A stretch of DNA of 64,000 bases from Eriocheir sinensis (GCF_024679095.1 NC_066544.1:9267490-9331489), one strand, 5' to 3'. Shown: positions 1-13,513, counted from the first letter of the stretch. Notes: generated by a model from the sequence alone, not told the origin. Numbers and translations: made by a program.

Positions 1-330
1 CATGGTGGTGGTTGTAGTAGTGGTGGTGGTGATGGTAGTGGTGGTAGTGGTTAGTGGAAGTGGTGGTGGTGATGATGGTGGTGGTTGTTGTAGTGGTGGT
101 GATGATGGTGGTGGTGATGGTAGTGGTGGTGATGGTGGTTGGGGTTAGTGGTAGTGGTGGTGGTGGTGGTGATGGTGGTGGTAGTGGTGGTGGTGGTGAT
201 GATGGTAGTGATGATGGTGATGGTGATGTTACTGGTGGTAGTGGTTAGTGGAGGTGGTGGTTAGTAGTAGTGGTCATGGTGGTGATGGTGGTGATGATGG
301 TGATGGTGGTGATGGTGATGGTGGTGAAGA
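1..330. repeat. Degenerate (TGG/TGA)n trinucleotide array
   Basis: Almost every triplet is tgg, tga, tag or tgt on the + strand. The short Val/Gly open frames in it are by-products of the repeat. Confidence 0.9.
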
Positions 331-344
331 CGTTTTCACACTGT

Positions 345-370
345 ATTAACTCACACACACAAGACAGGAA

Positions 371-428
<58 letters not shown>
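345..428. repeat. AC, GT and (GA)n simple repeats
   Basis: A short AC run is followed by a GT run that passes directly into about 22 GA units. Confidence 0.9.
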
Positions 429-431
<3 letters not shown>

Positions 432-727
432 TGACTAAGTAGGCTATCACTGACGTATATGTGAAAGGAAATTATATAAAAGTCAATTCGTTTCTTGTAT
501 AACTTGAAGAATAAAAAAAAAAATTAAAGTGAGTGGAGAAAGATTTGTTGTAACGGAAGTAAATAAAAAATAGGTCGTAAGAAAAAAACAAATGTGTCGT
601 GTTCTGTTATAAATTTAAAGGTTACAATCAAAGTTAAATCCGTTAATAGCAAAAAGAAGAAGTATAAAGCAAATAATTCTTAAGAGTGGAGACTTGGCTC
701 TTTTGGGAGAATGTTCTGACAAGACTT

Positions 728-850
728 ATTACAGTAGAGGAAACAGTTCAAGGGCAAAAAAAAAGGAAACAACAATGAAAAAAAGCCCTCTACTCAAATG
801 AAAAAAAAAGCCCGCTTCTCATAAAAAAAACCCGCTACTATTTGCTCGGG
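728..850 (-). mobile_element. Degraded copy of SINE-like family R6
   Basis: Read on the minus strand it resembles other copies in the window: an agtagcgggc word, a T-rich stretch and a cccttgaactgtttcct-like end. It is diverged, with its agcccgc part duplicated. Confidence 0.45.
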
Positions 851-870
851 GAGAAACTGGCGAAGAATTT

Positions 871-1137
871 TGGATGGCAAGAATGAGGAGAGAATGCACA
901 CCTAAAATCCTAAAAATATAATAGTGTCCTTCTTTACATGGACAGTTAGGAAATAGCTCTCGCCCTACCCACAATTAAATACCTTACAGTTGATTGCAAG
1001 TTGATGGCAAGAATGGGGAAAAAAGGGGAGAGAATACACACCTAAAATCCTAAAAATATAATAGTGTCTCCTTTTTTATATGGACAGTTAGGAAATAGCT
1101 CTCGCCTTACCCACAATTAAATATCTTACATTTGATT
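871..1137. repeat. Tandem duplication of about 131 bp (two copies)
   Basis: The segment starting tggatggcaagaatg and containing cctaaaaatataatagtg and ctctcgcc...cccacaattaaat occurs twice head to tail. Flanking DNA at 441-727 and 1138-1500 is AT-rich with no recognised feature. Confidence 0.85.
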
Positions 1138-1504
1138 AGATTTTTTTGAGTTATGACCTTGTATGAAAATAATTACTTTGAAGATTAAAGAGTGAAGGAT
1201 TGTAGGTGCAAATTGGAATCGCAAAATAAATAATAAATAAATAAATATATGAAGAATGAGAAAAACAAGAGGAAAATCACCTAGACGCAAAAAGTGATTA
1301 ATTAAAGAAAGACATACAAATTAAGCAACTAATCAAGCAAACAAGTGAAGCAAATGAGAATAAAGGGATAAATATTGTGTTTGTGAATGTTCAAGGACGA
1401 TTATTATATTGATGGAGATAACTTAAAATTCACAACGTAAGAGAAAAAAAGTGAATAGATGAATAATAATGATAAACAGGAATATATGAGACTAACCGAG
1501 ATTC

Positions 1505-1506
<2 letters not shown>

Positions 1507-1550
<44 letters not shown>

Positions 1551-1663
1551 GGGTCATTGTCACGTTCGTAGAAGTGAATTGTTTGCATAAAAGATTTGGA
1601 ACGTTTTTTTTTTATTTTTAATTTTTTTTTTTTATAAGCGTTGTCTCTGTTTGCTCGTCACGT

Positions 1664-1713
<50 letters not shown>

Positions 1714-1714
1714 G
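1507..1714. repeat. (TTA)n, (GA)n and G-run simple repeats
   Basis: (TTA)n lies at 1507-1549, and a (GA)n run ending in a G homopolymer at about 1664-1714. Confidence 0.9.
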
Positions 1715-1868
1715 CAGATGGCCTCGCTTGCTTTATTAATATTATTATTATATTTTTTCTTGTTCTTGCTGACATCACATTCTTGGGCTAAATCGACTTG
1801 ATTTTTGTTGTTTTTTGTTTTTATAAGTTGTTTTGTTCCCTTGATTTACGTGCGTTGGTAAGAAAATA

Positions 1869-2200
<332 letters not shown>

Positions 2201-2374
2201 CACCACCGTCACCCTCAGGAAGGTCACTTGTTGGGCTGGTGTGTGTGTACCGAACGTGCTGTTGCTAGTGATTGCAGTGGAATGAAAAGTGGAAGATTTT
2301 TTTTCTTATTTTTGATTTATTTTTGTTACATTTTATTTTATCTTTCTTTTATTATTCGTTGTAACTCGTTTATA

Positions 2375-2875
2375 TATTTTAATTGTTTCGTGGGATTTTT
2401 TTAATTTAATTATTTGTTAGTGTGATTCTTTTTCCCTAGTGATATGTTTGACTAGGTATCTTTTTTAACTCATATATTTTAAATGTTTTGTGGGATTTTT
2501 TTTATTTGTTTGTTAGTGTGATTCTTTTTCCCTATTGACATGATTGACCAGGTATCTTTTTTTTTAACTCATTTATATATTTTAATTGCTTTGTGGGATT
2601 TTTTTTATTTAATTATTTGTTAGTGTGATTCTTTTTCCCTAGTGATATGTTTGACCAGGTATCTTTTTTTTTAACTCATTTATATATTTTAATTGCTTTG
2701 TGGGATTTTTTTTTATTTGTTTGTTAGTGTGATTCTTTTTCCTAGTGATATGTTTGACCAGGTATCTTTTTTAACTCATTTATATATTTTAATTGCTATG
2801 TGGGATTTTTTTTATTTGTTCGTTAGTGTGATTCTTTTTCCTAGTGATATGTTTGACCAGGTATCTTTTTTTCTC
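2375..2875. repeat. Tandem repeat, unit about 100 bp, about five copies
   Basis: Each unit contains ttagtgtgattctttttccc, then tgaccaggtatc and aactcatttatatattttaa. Copies are well conserved. Confidence 0.85.
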
Positions 2876-3039
2876 TCAAGCACGTTCGTTTAATTTCTAC
2901 GAACTCGTGCACTATTTTTTCCCACTAATTATATACAAGCGTGTGAGGTCATGCCCGTACTCAGACGCTTTCGGCTCTTAAAACAACTAATTATCAAAAG
3001 TCGGATTCTCATGAGTACTTTATCACATTCACGGCGTTG

Positions 3040-3232
3040 GAGCCTTGTCAAACTATGCCCTACGCCCCTGTCCACCCAGCAGTCAATGGGTACTACCAGG
3101 TATTAATCGGGGGTTGTGTCCCGTCTCCTGGCATCTGTTCCCTTCTATAATTCCTTCCCCTTCTGTCTTTCTCCGGCATATGACCACAGATGTTGCGCCG
3201 ACTAAACGAAACTTTCCAACTTTTTCCTTGTC
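3040..3232 (+). mobile_element. Dispersed SINE-like element, family R7
   Basis: The segment contains cagcagtcaatgggtac, attaatcgggggttgtgtcc and ctccggcatatgaccacaga, ending cgaaactttccaac. Its last 85 bp recur at 53515-53600. I recall a similar dispersed sequence in decapod transcripts, but cannot confirm the class. Confidence 0.55.
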
Positions 3233-3529
3233 AAACTATCACCAGGCTCATAAAACTACCCATGGAAATACTAACACAACAACAAATGTGGGTGTGTGAG
3301 CTTTGAAATATTTGAGAAGTAAAAGTAAATAAATACGATAAATAGATAAGACTTGAGAACAATGAACGTCTAAATAGTTTGATTAGAAATATAGAAAGTA
3401 AATGTTCTTGAATGAATTTGCAGCAATAAAACGAAATTGTAAGTTATTTGTAAATGGAAACACAAGTAAAATTGTTCTAATGTAGTAGCTTTTTTTTTTT
3501 AAGGCGAAATTTAAAGGGAGTCATGATAA

Positions 3530-4100
3530 TCTTCCTTCTCCCCCTCCTCCTCCTCCTCCTCGTCTTTTTCTTCGTTCTTTTCCTTGTTGTTCTTTCTCAT
3601 TCTAACTGTTCTTCCTTTCTTCTTTTGTAATCCTCCTTCTCCTCCTCTTTCGTCTCCTTTTTTTTTCGTTCTTTCTTTATTATTCTTATTTCTCTTTCTC
3701 CCTTCCTTTCCTTCCTTTCTTCTTCTGTAATCCTCTTCCTCCTCCTTCTCGTCTATTCCTTTGTTCTTTCTTTCTTATTTTTTTTCTTTCCTCATTTTTT
3801 TCCTTTCTTTTGTAATTCTCCTCCTCCTCTTCCCCCTTCTCCTCGTCTTTTTCTTTGTTCTTTATTTCTTTCTTCTTCTTTCTTCTTCCTCCTTCCTTTC
3901 TTCCTTTCCTCTTTCGTAATCCTCCTCCTCCTCGTTCTTCTCGTCTTTTTCTTCCTTCTCTCTTTCCTGTTCTTCATTCTTATTCTAACTTCCTTTCTTC
4001 TTTTATAATCCTCCTTCTCCTCTTTCGTCTCCTCTTTCTTCGTTGTTTCTTCCCAATTATTCTTTCCTTTTTTATTTTTATTTCCTTTTTTTTTCTTCTG
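3530..4100. repeat. Homopyrimidine TTC/TCC-rich tract
   Basis: The + strand is almost purely C/T for about 570 bp, with recurrent ctcctcctc and ttctttctt words. The Lys/Glu-rich open frame opposite it is not a gene. The preceding 3300-3520 is AT-rich and featureless. Confidence 0.85.
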
Positions 4101-4295
4101 TAAATTTGTGTAGATGTAAAGACACGTAAAAGTGCTCTGATATAGTTTCTTTTTTTCTTTTTTCTTTATTTTGTTCTCCACGTTGCTTGGTGGGAGATGT
4201 TGTAAACGCCTCGTCAGAATGTTGTTATAAAAAAAAAAAAAAAAATCGTTGGTCACGCACGTATTTCATAACGTTAGGTCAAGGCATATCACGTC

Positions 4296-4297
<2 letters not shown>

Positions 4298-4354
<57 letters not shown>
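4298..4354. repeat. (TC)n array
   Basis: About 28 perfect CT units. A-rich DNA with a (GAT)n run (4404-4428) and a duplicated AATAAATA-rich segment (4640-4860) follows. Confidence 0.95.
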
Positions 4355-4358
<4 letters not shown>

Positions 4359-5114
4359 ACCATGAAATAAAAAAGTCGCGGTTAGCAAGTTAAATAAAAA
4401 GCATGATGATGATGATGATGATGATGATAGAAAAAGTTAATAATTATCTCGATTTTAATTTAGTTTGGAAAGAGAAAGAAAAAAACAACTAAACAGAAGA
4501 ATTGATGACGGAAAATAAGATAAAACGGGTCTGATAATAATGATAACGGAAATAATAATAATAAAATAATAATAATAAGAAGAAGAAAATAAAAACAATA
4601 TGAAGAAAAATAATAAGAAAAAAACTAATGATAATACGAAGGAAAAGAAAAGAGAATAGATAAGTAAATAAATGAATAAATAAAGTTGTCATAGATAATA
4701 ATAAGAAACAAAAACAAAAAGAAGGAAAAGAAAAAGAATAGTTAAGTAAATAAATAAATAAATAAAGTTGTCATAAATAATAATAAGAAACAAAAACAAA
4801 AAGAAGGAAAAGAAGAAGAATAGTAAATGAATAAATAAATAAATAAATAAATACTAGCCTAGCAACTGAGTGTTTCCCTTTAGTAGGCGACCTCAATCAG
4901 CTCTTTACGATGCTGTGGGCGTTAGAGAGAGAGAGAGAGAGAGAGAGAGAATGCAAACATGTAGGATGGGCAGAAGGATATAAAGAAAAAAAATAGTGAT
5001 GTCATAGCCTACTCCTACTGCATCCTCCTCCTCTTCTCACTCCTCTTCCTCCTCCTCCTCCTCTTCTTCCTCCTCCTCCTCTTCCTCTTCCTCTTCTATC
5101 ACCTCCTCCCCCTT

Positions 5115-5335
5115 AAAACAATGACATCACCCAATCATGACATCACAACCTATAGCATTAACGTTCAACCATGACGTCAACATAAGCCCCGCCCACAATT
5201 CGATGACGTCACTGGTTCCGCTTCCCCCACCTCCTCCATCCACCAATAGGAGCTCGTTCCCAGCATGACGTCACTCTTTAAGCCCCGCCCACTACTCCTC
5301 CCTGAGCTTAACTATGACATCACTTACCGTGGATA
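5115..5335. promoter_or_regulatory. Promoter-like cluster of CRE, GC-box and CCAAT motifs
   Basis: Three perfect TGACGTCA sites lie at 5172, 5204 and 5266. Three TGACATCA variants lie at 5122, 5138 and 5315. Two taagccccgcccac GC-box words lie at 5183 and 5279, and a CCAAT word at 5243. TGACGTCA is the binding site of CREB/ATF bZIP factors. The cluster could be a promoter for an unseen 5' exon of the downstream gene, or a decayed tandem repeat; the paired GC-box words allow either reading. Confidence 0.45.
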
Positions 5336-5482
5336 GAGGAGTGAGCGAAGGATGGAAGGAGGGAAGGAGGGAGGGAGGGGATAGGAGCAGGATCACTATA
5401 CCCTCCATCACCATCATCACCATGTAGTCAGTATCCTTTAAGCTGTGAAGGAGTGAAGGAGTGGAGAGTGAGGGTCATATCC

Positions 5483-5690
5483 TTAAACATTCATTCATTC
5501 AAACACATTTAACAAGGCTATCAAAGGAGTTGTGTGCATTTCCAGGGGTAGTTTCATGACCCTGGTGGTAGTTCGACCCTTCCTCTGTACCCTGAACCTA
5601 AAAACACACTCATGAGAATCCAATTGATCTCCTTTTGGACCTTTGAAAATAGTTGATGATAAAGGTGGAAGAATCGTACAAAACCAACCT
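5483..5690 (-). mobile_element. Dispersed element family R3, copy 1
   Basis: It shares ccctggtggtagtt, catttccaggggtagttt and tgaacctaaa words with copies at 24.9, 27.35 and 48.6-49.2 kb. The protein frame across it is incidental. Confidence 0.7.
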
Positions 5691-5891
5691 GGGAGTGACA
5701 GTGGGATAGAGAGGAACGCTATCACCTGTTTTAACCTGTGCAGAACCGCCCGTGTCTTTCCTACTTAGCGCTGCCAACATATATAGTCACTTGTGCTCTC
5801 CTCTCCACACTCATTCACGCCTGTCTCCACCTGTTGCTGCAGTCCCAATCATGTGGAAACGATTGAAAATACCGCTGTTGGTGAGGATGTT

Positions 5892-6012
5892 GTAGTAATA
5901 ATAGTAGTAGTAGTAGTAGTAGTAGACATAGTAGAAATAGGAGCGATAGCAGAGATAATTGTGGTGATTGTAATAATGATAATAGTAGTAGTAGTAGTAG
6001 TAGTAGTAGTAA
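5892..6012. repeat. (AGT)n trinucleotide array
   Basis: AGT/AAT units interrupted by short unique words. Confidence 0.85.
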
Positions 6013-6129
6013 CAGCAACAGAAGCAAAAACAACTGCAATAACGACAACAACAAAAGCAGAGGTAGCAAAATAAACACATTCCTTGAAGCGGTTTTCCCA
6101 AATGTCCAATAATAATATCCTAGCGGTGC

Positions 6130-6132
<3 letters not shown>

Positions 6133-6214
<82 letters not shown>

Positions 6215-6227
6215 TTCGCTTACGCAT

Positions 6228-6274
<47 letters not shown>
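6133..6274. repeat. (TC)n followed by (AC)n
   Basis: About 38 TC units, a 19-nt spacer, then about 23 AC units. Left flank gccatt, right flank cattat. Confidence 0.95.
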
Positions 6275-6277
<3 letters not shown>

Positions 6278-6554
6278 GCGTCGTGGCACTATATAAATAC
6301 ACAGTGTCAGGGCCTTGGGAGTGTGTGTGTGAGAGAGAGAGAGAGAAGACGAGTCCGGATGTCCCTTTTTTTCCGTCTTTCTTCTGACCTTTTTTTGTAG
6401 TTTTTCTTTTGTTTTCCTTGACTGTTTCGCAAATCGTGATGAATTTTTTTATTTGATTCGTGATTCTCGTTGTATCTTTTATGTTATTTCTATTTTATTT
6501 AATTTATTTTTTCTCATCTTTGGCTCCACCCGGATATTGTGGAGTCACGAAAGC

Positions 6555-6573
6555 TTTATTATTATTATTATTA

Positions 6574-6664
<91 letters not shown>

Positions 6665-6743
6665 CATCATCATTATTATTGTTATTTCTGTCTGTTGTTA
6701 TTGTACTCCTTTCGTAATTCAGAGAGAGAGAGAGAGAGAGAGA
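6555..6743. repeat. (ATT/ATC)n and (GA)n arrays
   Basis: ATT units with interspersed ATC lie up to 6680. A 24-nt GA run lies at 6720. Confidence 0.9.
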
Positions 6744-6797
6744 CGCTATATAAATAATTAAGGTGGGAATTGAATTAATTAGGCGTGCCGTGACCCT

Positions 6798-6806
6798 GTA
6801 CGTGCG

Positions 6807-6856
<50 letters not shown>

Positions 6857-7073
6857 GGTGCAGATGTATTGACCTTCTGTGTGTCATTCAATCTGTCCGT
6901 CTGTCTGTCTGGATAATGCTTCTTCTTCTTGTTCTTGTTCTTGTTCTTCTTCTTTTCGTTTTTTCTTTTTTTCTTTTTTTCTTTTTTTCTGCCTCTTCTT
7001 TTTTTTCTGCTTCTTCTATTTCTGCTTCTTCTTCTTCCTCCTCCTCCTACTCCTCCTCCTCCTCCTCCTCCTC

Positions 7074-7116
<43 letters not shown>

Positions 7117-7145
7117 CACTACTATCACCACCACCACCACCACCA
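6798..7145. repeat. (GT)n, CTT/CTC/CTA/ACC compound arrays
   Basis: The GT run ends near 6856. TTC/TTG, TCC, TAC and ACC blocks follow one another to 7145. Unique AT-rich DNA with nothing recognised follows to about 7475. Confidence 0.9.
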
Positions 7146-7479
7146 TTGTTGAAGCAGCATTGCAATCTTTTGTCGTAACACCGGAAGCGGGTCCGATAAT
7201 GGTGAACGTGTGCCGGACTTTTGTTCATGACCTTTTGTTTACTTTACTGTCCTACTTATTTACTTATACATACCGTCTACCATCCGTTTTTTACTCTCTA
7301 CTAACTTCTATCGTACTTAGCGTTTACTTTTTAGCCCCTTACCTTGATCTCCTGCCCTCGACTTCGTTATAAATATATGTTTGCAATGTCCTGTGTGTTA
7401 ATATACCTCTTATCTTCCCTCTTATCTTCCCTCTTATCTTCCCATTTTTTAAGCCCTATTCCTCTCCCATTCACTTAAC

Positions 7480-8460
7480 TTGACTTCGCATTTCCTCCCC
7501 AATTATCACAGCTTGCTCCCTATTCCTTCCCAATCACTCTAATTCACTCCCCATTCCTTCACTAATCACGTAGCTTACTCCCCATTCACGTCAACTTAAT
7601 CCCCATTCCTTCACTAATCACGTAGCTTACTCCCCATTCACGTCAACTTAATCCCCATTTCCTCCAATAATCACTTCAGCTTACTCCCCAATCACTTCAA
7701 CTTAATCTCCATTCCTTCCCAATCACTTCAGCTTACTCCCCAATCACTTCAATTTAACCCCCATTCCTTCCCAGTCACTTCAGCTTACTCCCCATTCACT
7801 TCAACTTAATCCCCATTCCTTCCCAATCACTTCAGCTTACTCCCCATTCACTTCAACTTAATCCCCATTCCTTCCCAATCACTTCAGCTTACTCCCCATT
7901 CACGTCAACTTAATCCCCATTCCTTCCCAATCACTTCAGCTTACTCCCCATTCACTTCAACTTAATCCCCATTCCTTCCCAATCACTTCAGCTTAATCCC
8001 CATTCCTTCCCAGTCACTTCAGCTTACTCCCCATTCACTTCAACTCAATCCCTATTCCCTCCATAATCACTTCAGCTTACTCCCCATTCACTTCAACTCA
8101 ATCCCCATTCCTTCCCAATCACTTCAGCTTACTCCCCATTCACTTCAACTCAATCCCCATTCCTTCCCAATCACTTCAGCTTACTCCCCATTCACTTCAA
8201 CTCAATCCCCATTCCCTCCATAATCACTTCAGCTTACTCCCCATTCACTTCAACTTAATCCCCATTCCTTCCCAATCACTTCAGCTTACTCCCCATTCAC
8301 GTCAACTTAATCCCCATTCCTTCCCAATCACTTCAGCTTACTCCCCATTCACTTCAACTTAATCCCCATTCCTTCCTAATCACTTCAGTTCACTTCCCAT
8401 TCCTCCCCCAATCACTTCAGTTCACTTCCCATTCCTCCCCCAATCATCTCAGTTTACTCA
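7480..8460. repeat. 52-bp minisatellite, about 17 copies
   Basis: The unit holds cagcttactccccattcac, then ttcaacttaatccccattcc and ttcccaatcactt. Copies differ at few positions; the ends are more diverged. The next 400 bp are pyrimidine-rich without a feature. Confidence 0.9.
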
Positions 8461-8859
8461 CTATTCCTTCCTCATCACTTTGACATATAATCTCAGTTTA
8501 CTATTTTTCCTGTCGTTTCCCTTCCTCCCCTCTAACCTTTCCATCATTCTTTTCTTCTTCAGTTACTTCTTCCTTTCATACTTTCCTCCGTCCTTACTGC
8601 CCTCCTTTCCTTAGCTTCCTCCCCACTCCTCCCCCACTCACCTCATCTTACCTATCCCTCTCCCATCACCTCAGCATCAGTTTTCACTACTACCTCTTGC
8701 AATGTCAATATAAAGACCTCTTGCAACATTCCTTCACTTCACATTACGAGCACGTTGCCTTTTAAGAGCTTCAATCTAATGGGCTCGATATAACTCAGGT
8801 GTGTGTTGTCAGGTGTTTGGTCGTAATTAATCAAGGCTAGTCCACCTTTTTATGTACCT

Positions 8860-8865
<6 letters not shown>

Positions 8866-8931
<66 letters not shown>

Positions 8932-9740
8932 ACCTCTAAACATCGATGTATGAGGCTTAAAGGAGGAGGAGGAGGAGGAGGAGAAGGAAAAGGTGGAGGA
9001 GGAGGAGGAGGATGGCAGCTGGTCTATCCGTATCTACAGGAAACGGCTGGCAAGGGTTCGTAACACCTACACCTGCCCGGCCGTGTGTGTGTGTGTGTGT
9101 GTGTGTGTGTTGGAACAGCCTCAGTTTATGTCTGCTATTGCGTCTCTGTTTGTCTGTCTGTCCGTCTGTCTGCTTGTATGTATGTATGTATGTATGTATG
9201 TATGTAGAAAGGAAGGAAAAGAGGAATGAAGAGAAAAGGAAAGGAATAAACTATAATCAAAGAAGGAAGGAAGGAAGGAGAAGGTTAGAAAGGCGAGGGA
9301 TTGAGATTGGAGGAAAGGGAGAGAGGAGAGGCAAGGAGGGAAGGGAGGAAAGAGAGAAAGAAGGGAGAAGGGAAGGGGAGAGAGAGATGATGAAGAAGGA
9401 AGGGAAGGAGGGAGGAAAGGGGAAGAGAGAGGACGAGGGAGGAAAGGAGGAGGGAAAGGGGAGGAAGGAGAGAAGGAAGGGAGAAGGGAAGGGGAGAGAG
9501 AGAGAGATGATGAAGAAGGAAGGGAGGGAGAAAAGAGAGAACGAAGGAGGAAAAGGAGGAGGGAAGGGGGAAGGAGGTTAGTGAGGTAGTGGGAAGAAGG
9601 GAGAGGATAAGGGGGGGAGGAAGGGGAGATGAGGGGAGGATAGGTTAGTAAAGAGGAGAGGGAGAGAGGGGAGGTTAGTGGAGGGGGGGAAAGGGGGGAG
9701 AGAAGATAAGGGGAGGGTAGTTGCTCCCCTTCTCTCTTTA
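8866..9740. repeat. (AC)n array, (GT)n, GTAT and GA-rich tract
   Basis: AC units run to 8929. Then come GGA repeats, a GT run at 9084, a TGTA/TGTC patch to about 9206, and about 500 bp of near-pure purine (GGAA/GGGA). Confidence 0.9.
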
Positions 9741-9796
9741 TCCCAATTTTATCACCTCTATCTCTCTCCTGCATCCGTTCGCGTGCCCAAATATCA

Positions 9797-9936
<140 letters not shown>

Positions 9937-10019
9937 ATTATTCATAGTCTCGTGTTCCAGTTCCATAAGTAATTTTGGTATCTTTGTTTATCTTGTATCT
10001 CCTGTTTTCCGCTTTCTCG

Positions 10020-10092
10020 TTATGTCTGTCTGTCTGTTTGTCTCGTTCGTCTGTCTGTCTGTCTGTCGGTTGGTCGGTCGGTCGGTCTCTAT
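10020..10092. repeat. (GTCT/GTCG)n tetranucleotide array
   Basis: Runs of gtctgtctgt pass into ggtcggtcgg. Confidence 0.9.
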
Positions 10093-10319
10093 CTTCATTC
10101 CTTCCCGTTTACTTGTTTATGTTATTTATGTTTTTCTCTTTCGTTTTATTCATATCTAATTAGTTTTCTTTATCATTTATTTAACATTTCTACCTTCCTC
10201 TCTTCCTTCCTTCTCAATTTTTTCTTCTCATTATCCAGCTTTTTTTTTTTATATCGCTCCTCTTCTCATTATTTTTTTCTTTGTCTTCGTTCTCTAAATT
10301 ATCTTTTTTTCTGTTTTTG

Positions 10320-10665
10320 TATTTTCTCTTTTCGTTTTTTTTTCTTTACTTAACTTTTTCTAATATATCTCTAACATATCTCTAATTATTTGATGCATTA
10401 TTTTTCTTATAACAATGAAATTTCCTCACTGATAATTTCTCTTTTCGTTTTTTTTTTCTTTACTTAACTTTTTCTAATATACAGTTTCATATATCTTTAA
10501 TTATTTGATGCATTATTTTTCTTATAACAATGAAATTTCCTCACTGATAATTTCTCTTTTCGTTTTTTTTTCTTAACTTTTTCTAATATACAATTGCATA
10601 TATCTTTAATTATTTGATGCATTATTTTTCTTATAACAATGAAATTTCCTCACTGATAATTTTAT
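10320..10665. repeat. Tandem repeat of about 110 bp, three copies
   Basis: Each unit contains aatttctcttttcgttttt and ttgatgcattatttttctt with caatgaaatttcctcactga. An A-rich purine tract follows to 11035. Confidence 0.85.
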
Positions 10666-11030
10666 ATATTTCTCTCTTTCATCATCCATTATCTTAATAA
10701 ATATTCCCTTTATTATCATTGTTAGCGGTAACCTCCCGTCTTTTTAATCACCTATCAACTAACTAACTATTGAGTACAGAAAAATACGAAAAGAGAAAAA
10801 AAGTTAGAAAAGGAATGAAAAAGTAAGAAAATTTAGAGAAGGAAGAAAAAGAAAAATAGTGCAAAGAGAAAGAAGAGAGGAGAGAAAAACGTACGAGAAA
10901 GAATGAAAAAAAGAAAATTTAGAGAATGAAGAAAAATGAAAATAAAGAAAAGAGAAAGAAAAGAGAGGAAGATGATGAAAAGAAAAAAAAAGAGAAGGAT
11001 GAATGGATAAGAAAATTAGATAGAAAAGGG

Positions 11031-11220
<190 letters not shown>

Positions 11221-11439
11221 GACACCATTAACTCCTGTCGCCATTAGCCATTAGCGTGGTATTAGTGAGCCTCATTATCCCGTCGCTTACCCTTCATTAT
11301 CATCACGCAGTCCCGTCATTAGCATAGTCATCATCATCATCATCATCATTGTTATTAGCGTCACTATGATTATCCTCTCCCGTCATCGGCCTTGTCCTAC
11401 TTCCATCATTGTTCTCTGCTTTCATTGTTATTGTTAAGT

Positions 11440-12700
11440 CATTATTGGTTATGTTTTTTTTTTCCTTCCATCTATTTTTTTTTTCATTTGTTTTAGTTTT
11501 TTCTGTATTTTTTAACGTTTTTTCTAGATTTTTTTTTCATTTTTCCCTTTTTTTCGCATTTTCGTTTTTTTCCCTCGTTTTCTTATTTTTTTCATTTATT
11601 TTCTTATTTTTTTCCGTTTTTTCACCTTTTTTTTGTTTTTTATTCGAGTTTTCCAGTTTTTGTCGTATTTTTTTCATTTTTTCCCGCCTTTTTTTCGCTT
11701 TTTTCCCCTCGGTTTTAATTTTTTTCTAGTTTATCATTATTATCATTATCATTATTATTATCTTCTCTCGTCCTCGTTCTCGGCCTTGTCCTCCTTTCCT
11801 TCATCATTCTCTCCTTTCATTGTTGTTTAGTCATTATTGGTTATCTGCTTTTTTTTTCATTAACTTCCTAATTTTTTTATATATATTTTCTCCTTTTCCT
11901 TGATGTTATTCGTTTCTTCCGGTTTTCTTTTTATTTTCCTTCAGTTTCTTTCCCGTTTTTCGCTTTTTTTCCATCGTTTTTAATTTTTTCTCGTTTTTTT
12001 TCATTAACTTCCTATTTTTTATATATATTTTCCCCTTTTATTTGATGTTATTCGTTTCTTCCAGTTTTGTTTTAATTTTCTTTCAGTTTCTTCCCGTTTT
12101 TCTCTTTTTTTCCATCGTTTTCCATTTTTTCTCGTTTTTTTTCGTTAACTTCCTATTTTTTATATATAATTTCTCCTTTTCTTTGATGTTATTCGTTTCT
12201 TCCAGTTTTGTTTCATTTTCTTTCAGTTTCTTTCCCGTTTATCGCTTTTTTTTTCCATCGTTTATCATTTTTTCTCGTTTTTTTCATTAACTTCCTATTT
12301 TTTATATATATTTTCTCCTTTTATTTGATGTTATTCGTTTCTTTCAGTTTTCTTTTTATTTTCTTTGTTTCTTTCCCGTTTATTGCTTTTTTTCCATCGT
12401 TTATCATTTTTTCTCGTTTTTTTTTCCTATTTTTTATATATTTTTCCCCTTTTCTTTGATGTTATTCGTTTCTTCCAGTTTTCTTTTTATTTTCCTTCAG
12501 TTTCTTTCCCGTTTTTCGCTTTTTTTCCATAGTTTTTCATTTTTTCTCGTTTTTTTTCATTCCTATTTTTTTATATATATTTTCCCCTTTTATTTGATGT
12601 TATTCGTTTCTTTCGGTTTTGTTTTAATTTTCTTTCAGTTTCTTCCCGTTTTTCGTTTTTTTTCCATCGTTTTTCATTTTTTGTTTTTTTCGATATTTTT
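11440..12700. repeat. T-rich tract with about six tandem units of about 140 bp
   Basis: From about 11860 each unit repeats cattaacttcctatttttta, ttgatgttattcgtttctt and tttcagtttcttcccgttt. The Phe-rich frames here are by-products. 12700-13010 is pyrimidine-rich with nothing else. Confidence 0.85.
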
Positions 12701-13009
12701 TGTTGTGTTCTCCCGTCACTCATAAACATTTCTTTCCCTCACTTTTTATTTATTCTCCTTTGTTTATTTTCTCTCCCTTCCTTGTGTCATTCTTTTTCCC
12801 ACTTCCTTCCTTCTTCATCCATCTATGCCTCTTCTTTTTCCTTCGTTTTCCTTTATTTTTTATTTTTTACTTATTTGCTCTACTGTTTGTCTCTATATTT
12901 ACCTGCATATCCACCTCTCTTCCTTTTCCTCTTTCCTTCTACTTATCTTTCTTTCTTAATTTGTTTTCCTTGCCTGTTTGCTCTTCATTGATGTCTTGAT
13001 TAAAAGTTT

Positions 13010-13011
<2 letters not shown>

Positions 13012-13091
<80 letters not shown>

Positions 13092-13132
13092 TCAATCAAT
13101 ATACACTTTTCCTTTATCCTGTTTATACTACC

Positions 13133-13174
<42 letters not shown>

Positions 13175-13263
13175 CTGATGCACGGAGGGAGATAAATTCC
13201 GCCTCTCTTCCTCCCCTGGGAGAGAAAGGGGGGGAGGTGAGGGGAAAGAGGTCATGAGGGGAG

Positions 13264-13316
<53 letters not shown>

Positions 13317-13361
13317 TGACCTTGGGCTCACATCACACTCGAATCAATACTTCAGGATCTA

Positions 13362-13438
<77 letters not shown>

Positions 13439-13513
13439 TCTCTCTCCCTCTCTCTCTCTCTCTGTGACCTAATTTGAACCGTGGAGCGAGCGCTTGTGTG
13501 TGTGTAAGTGCGT

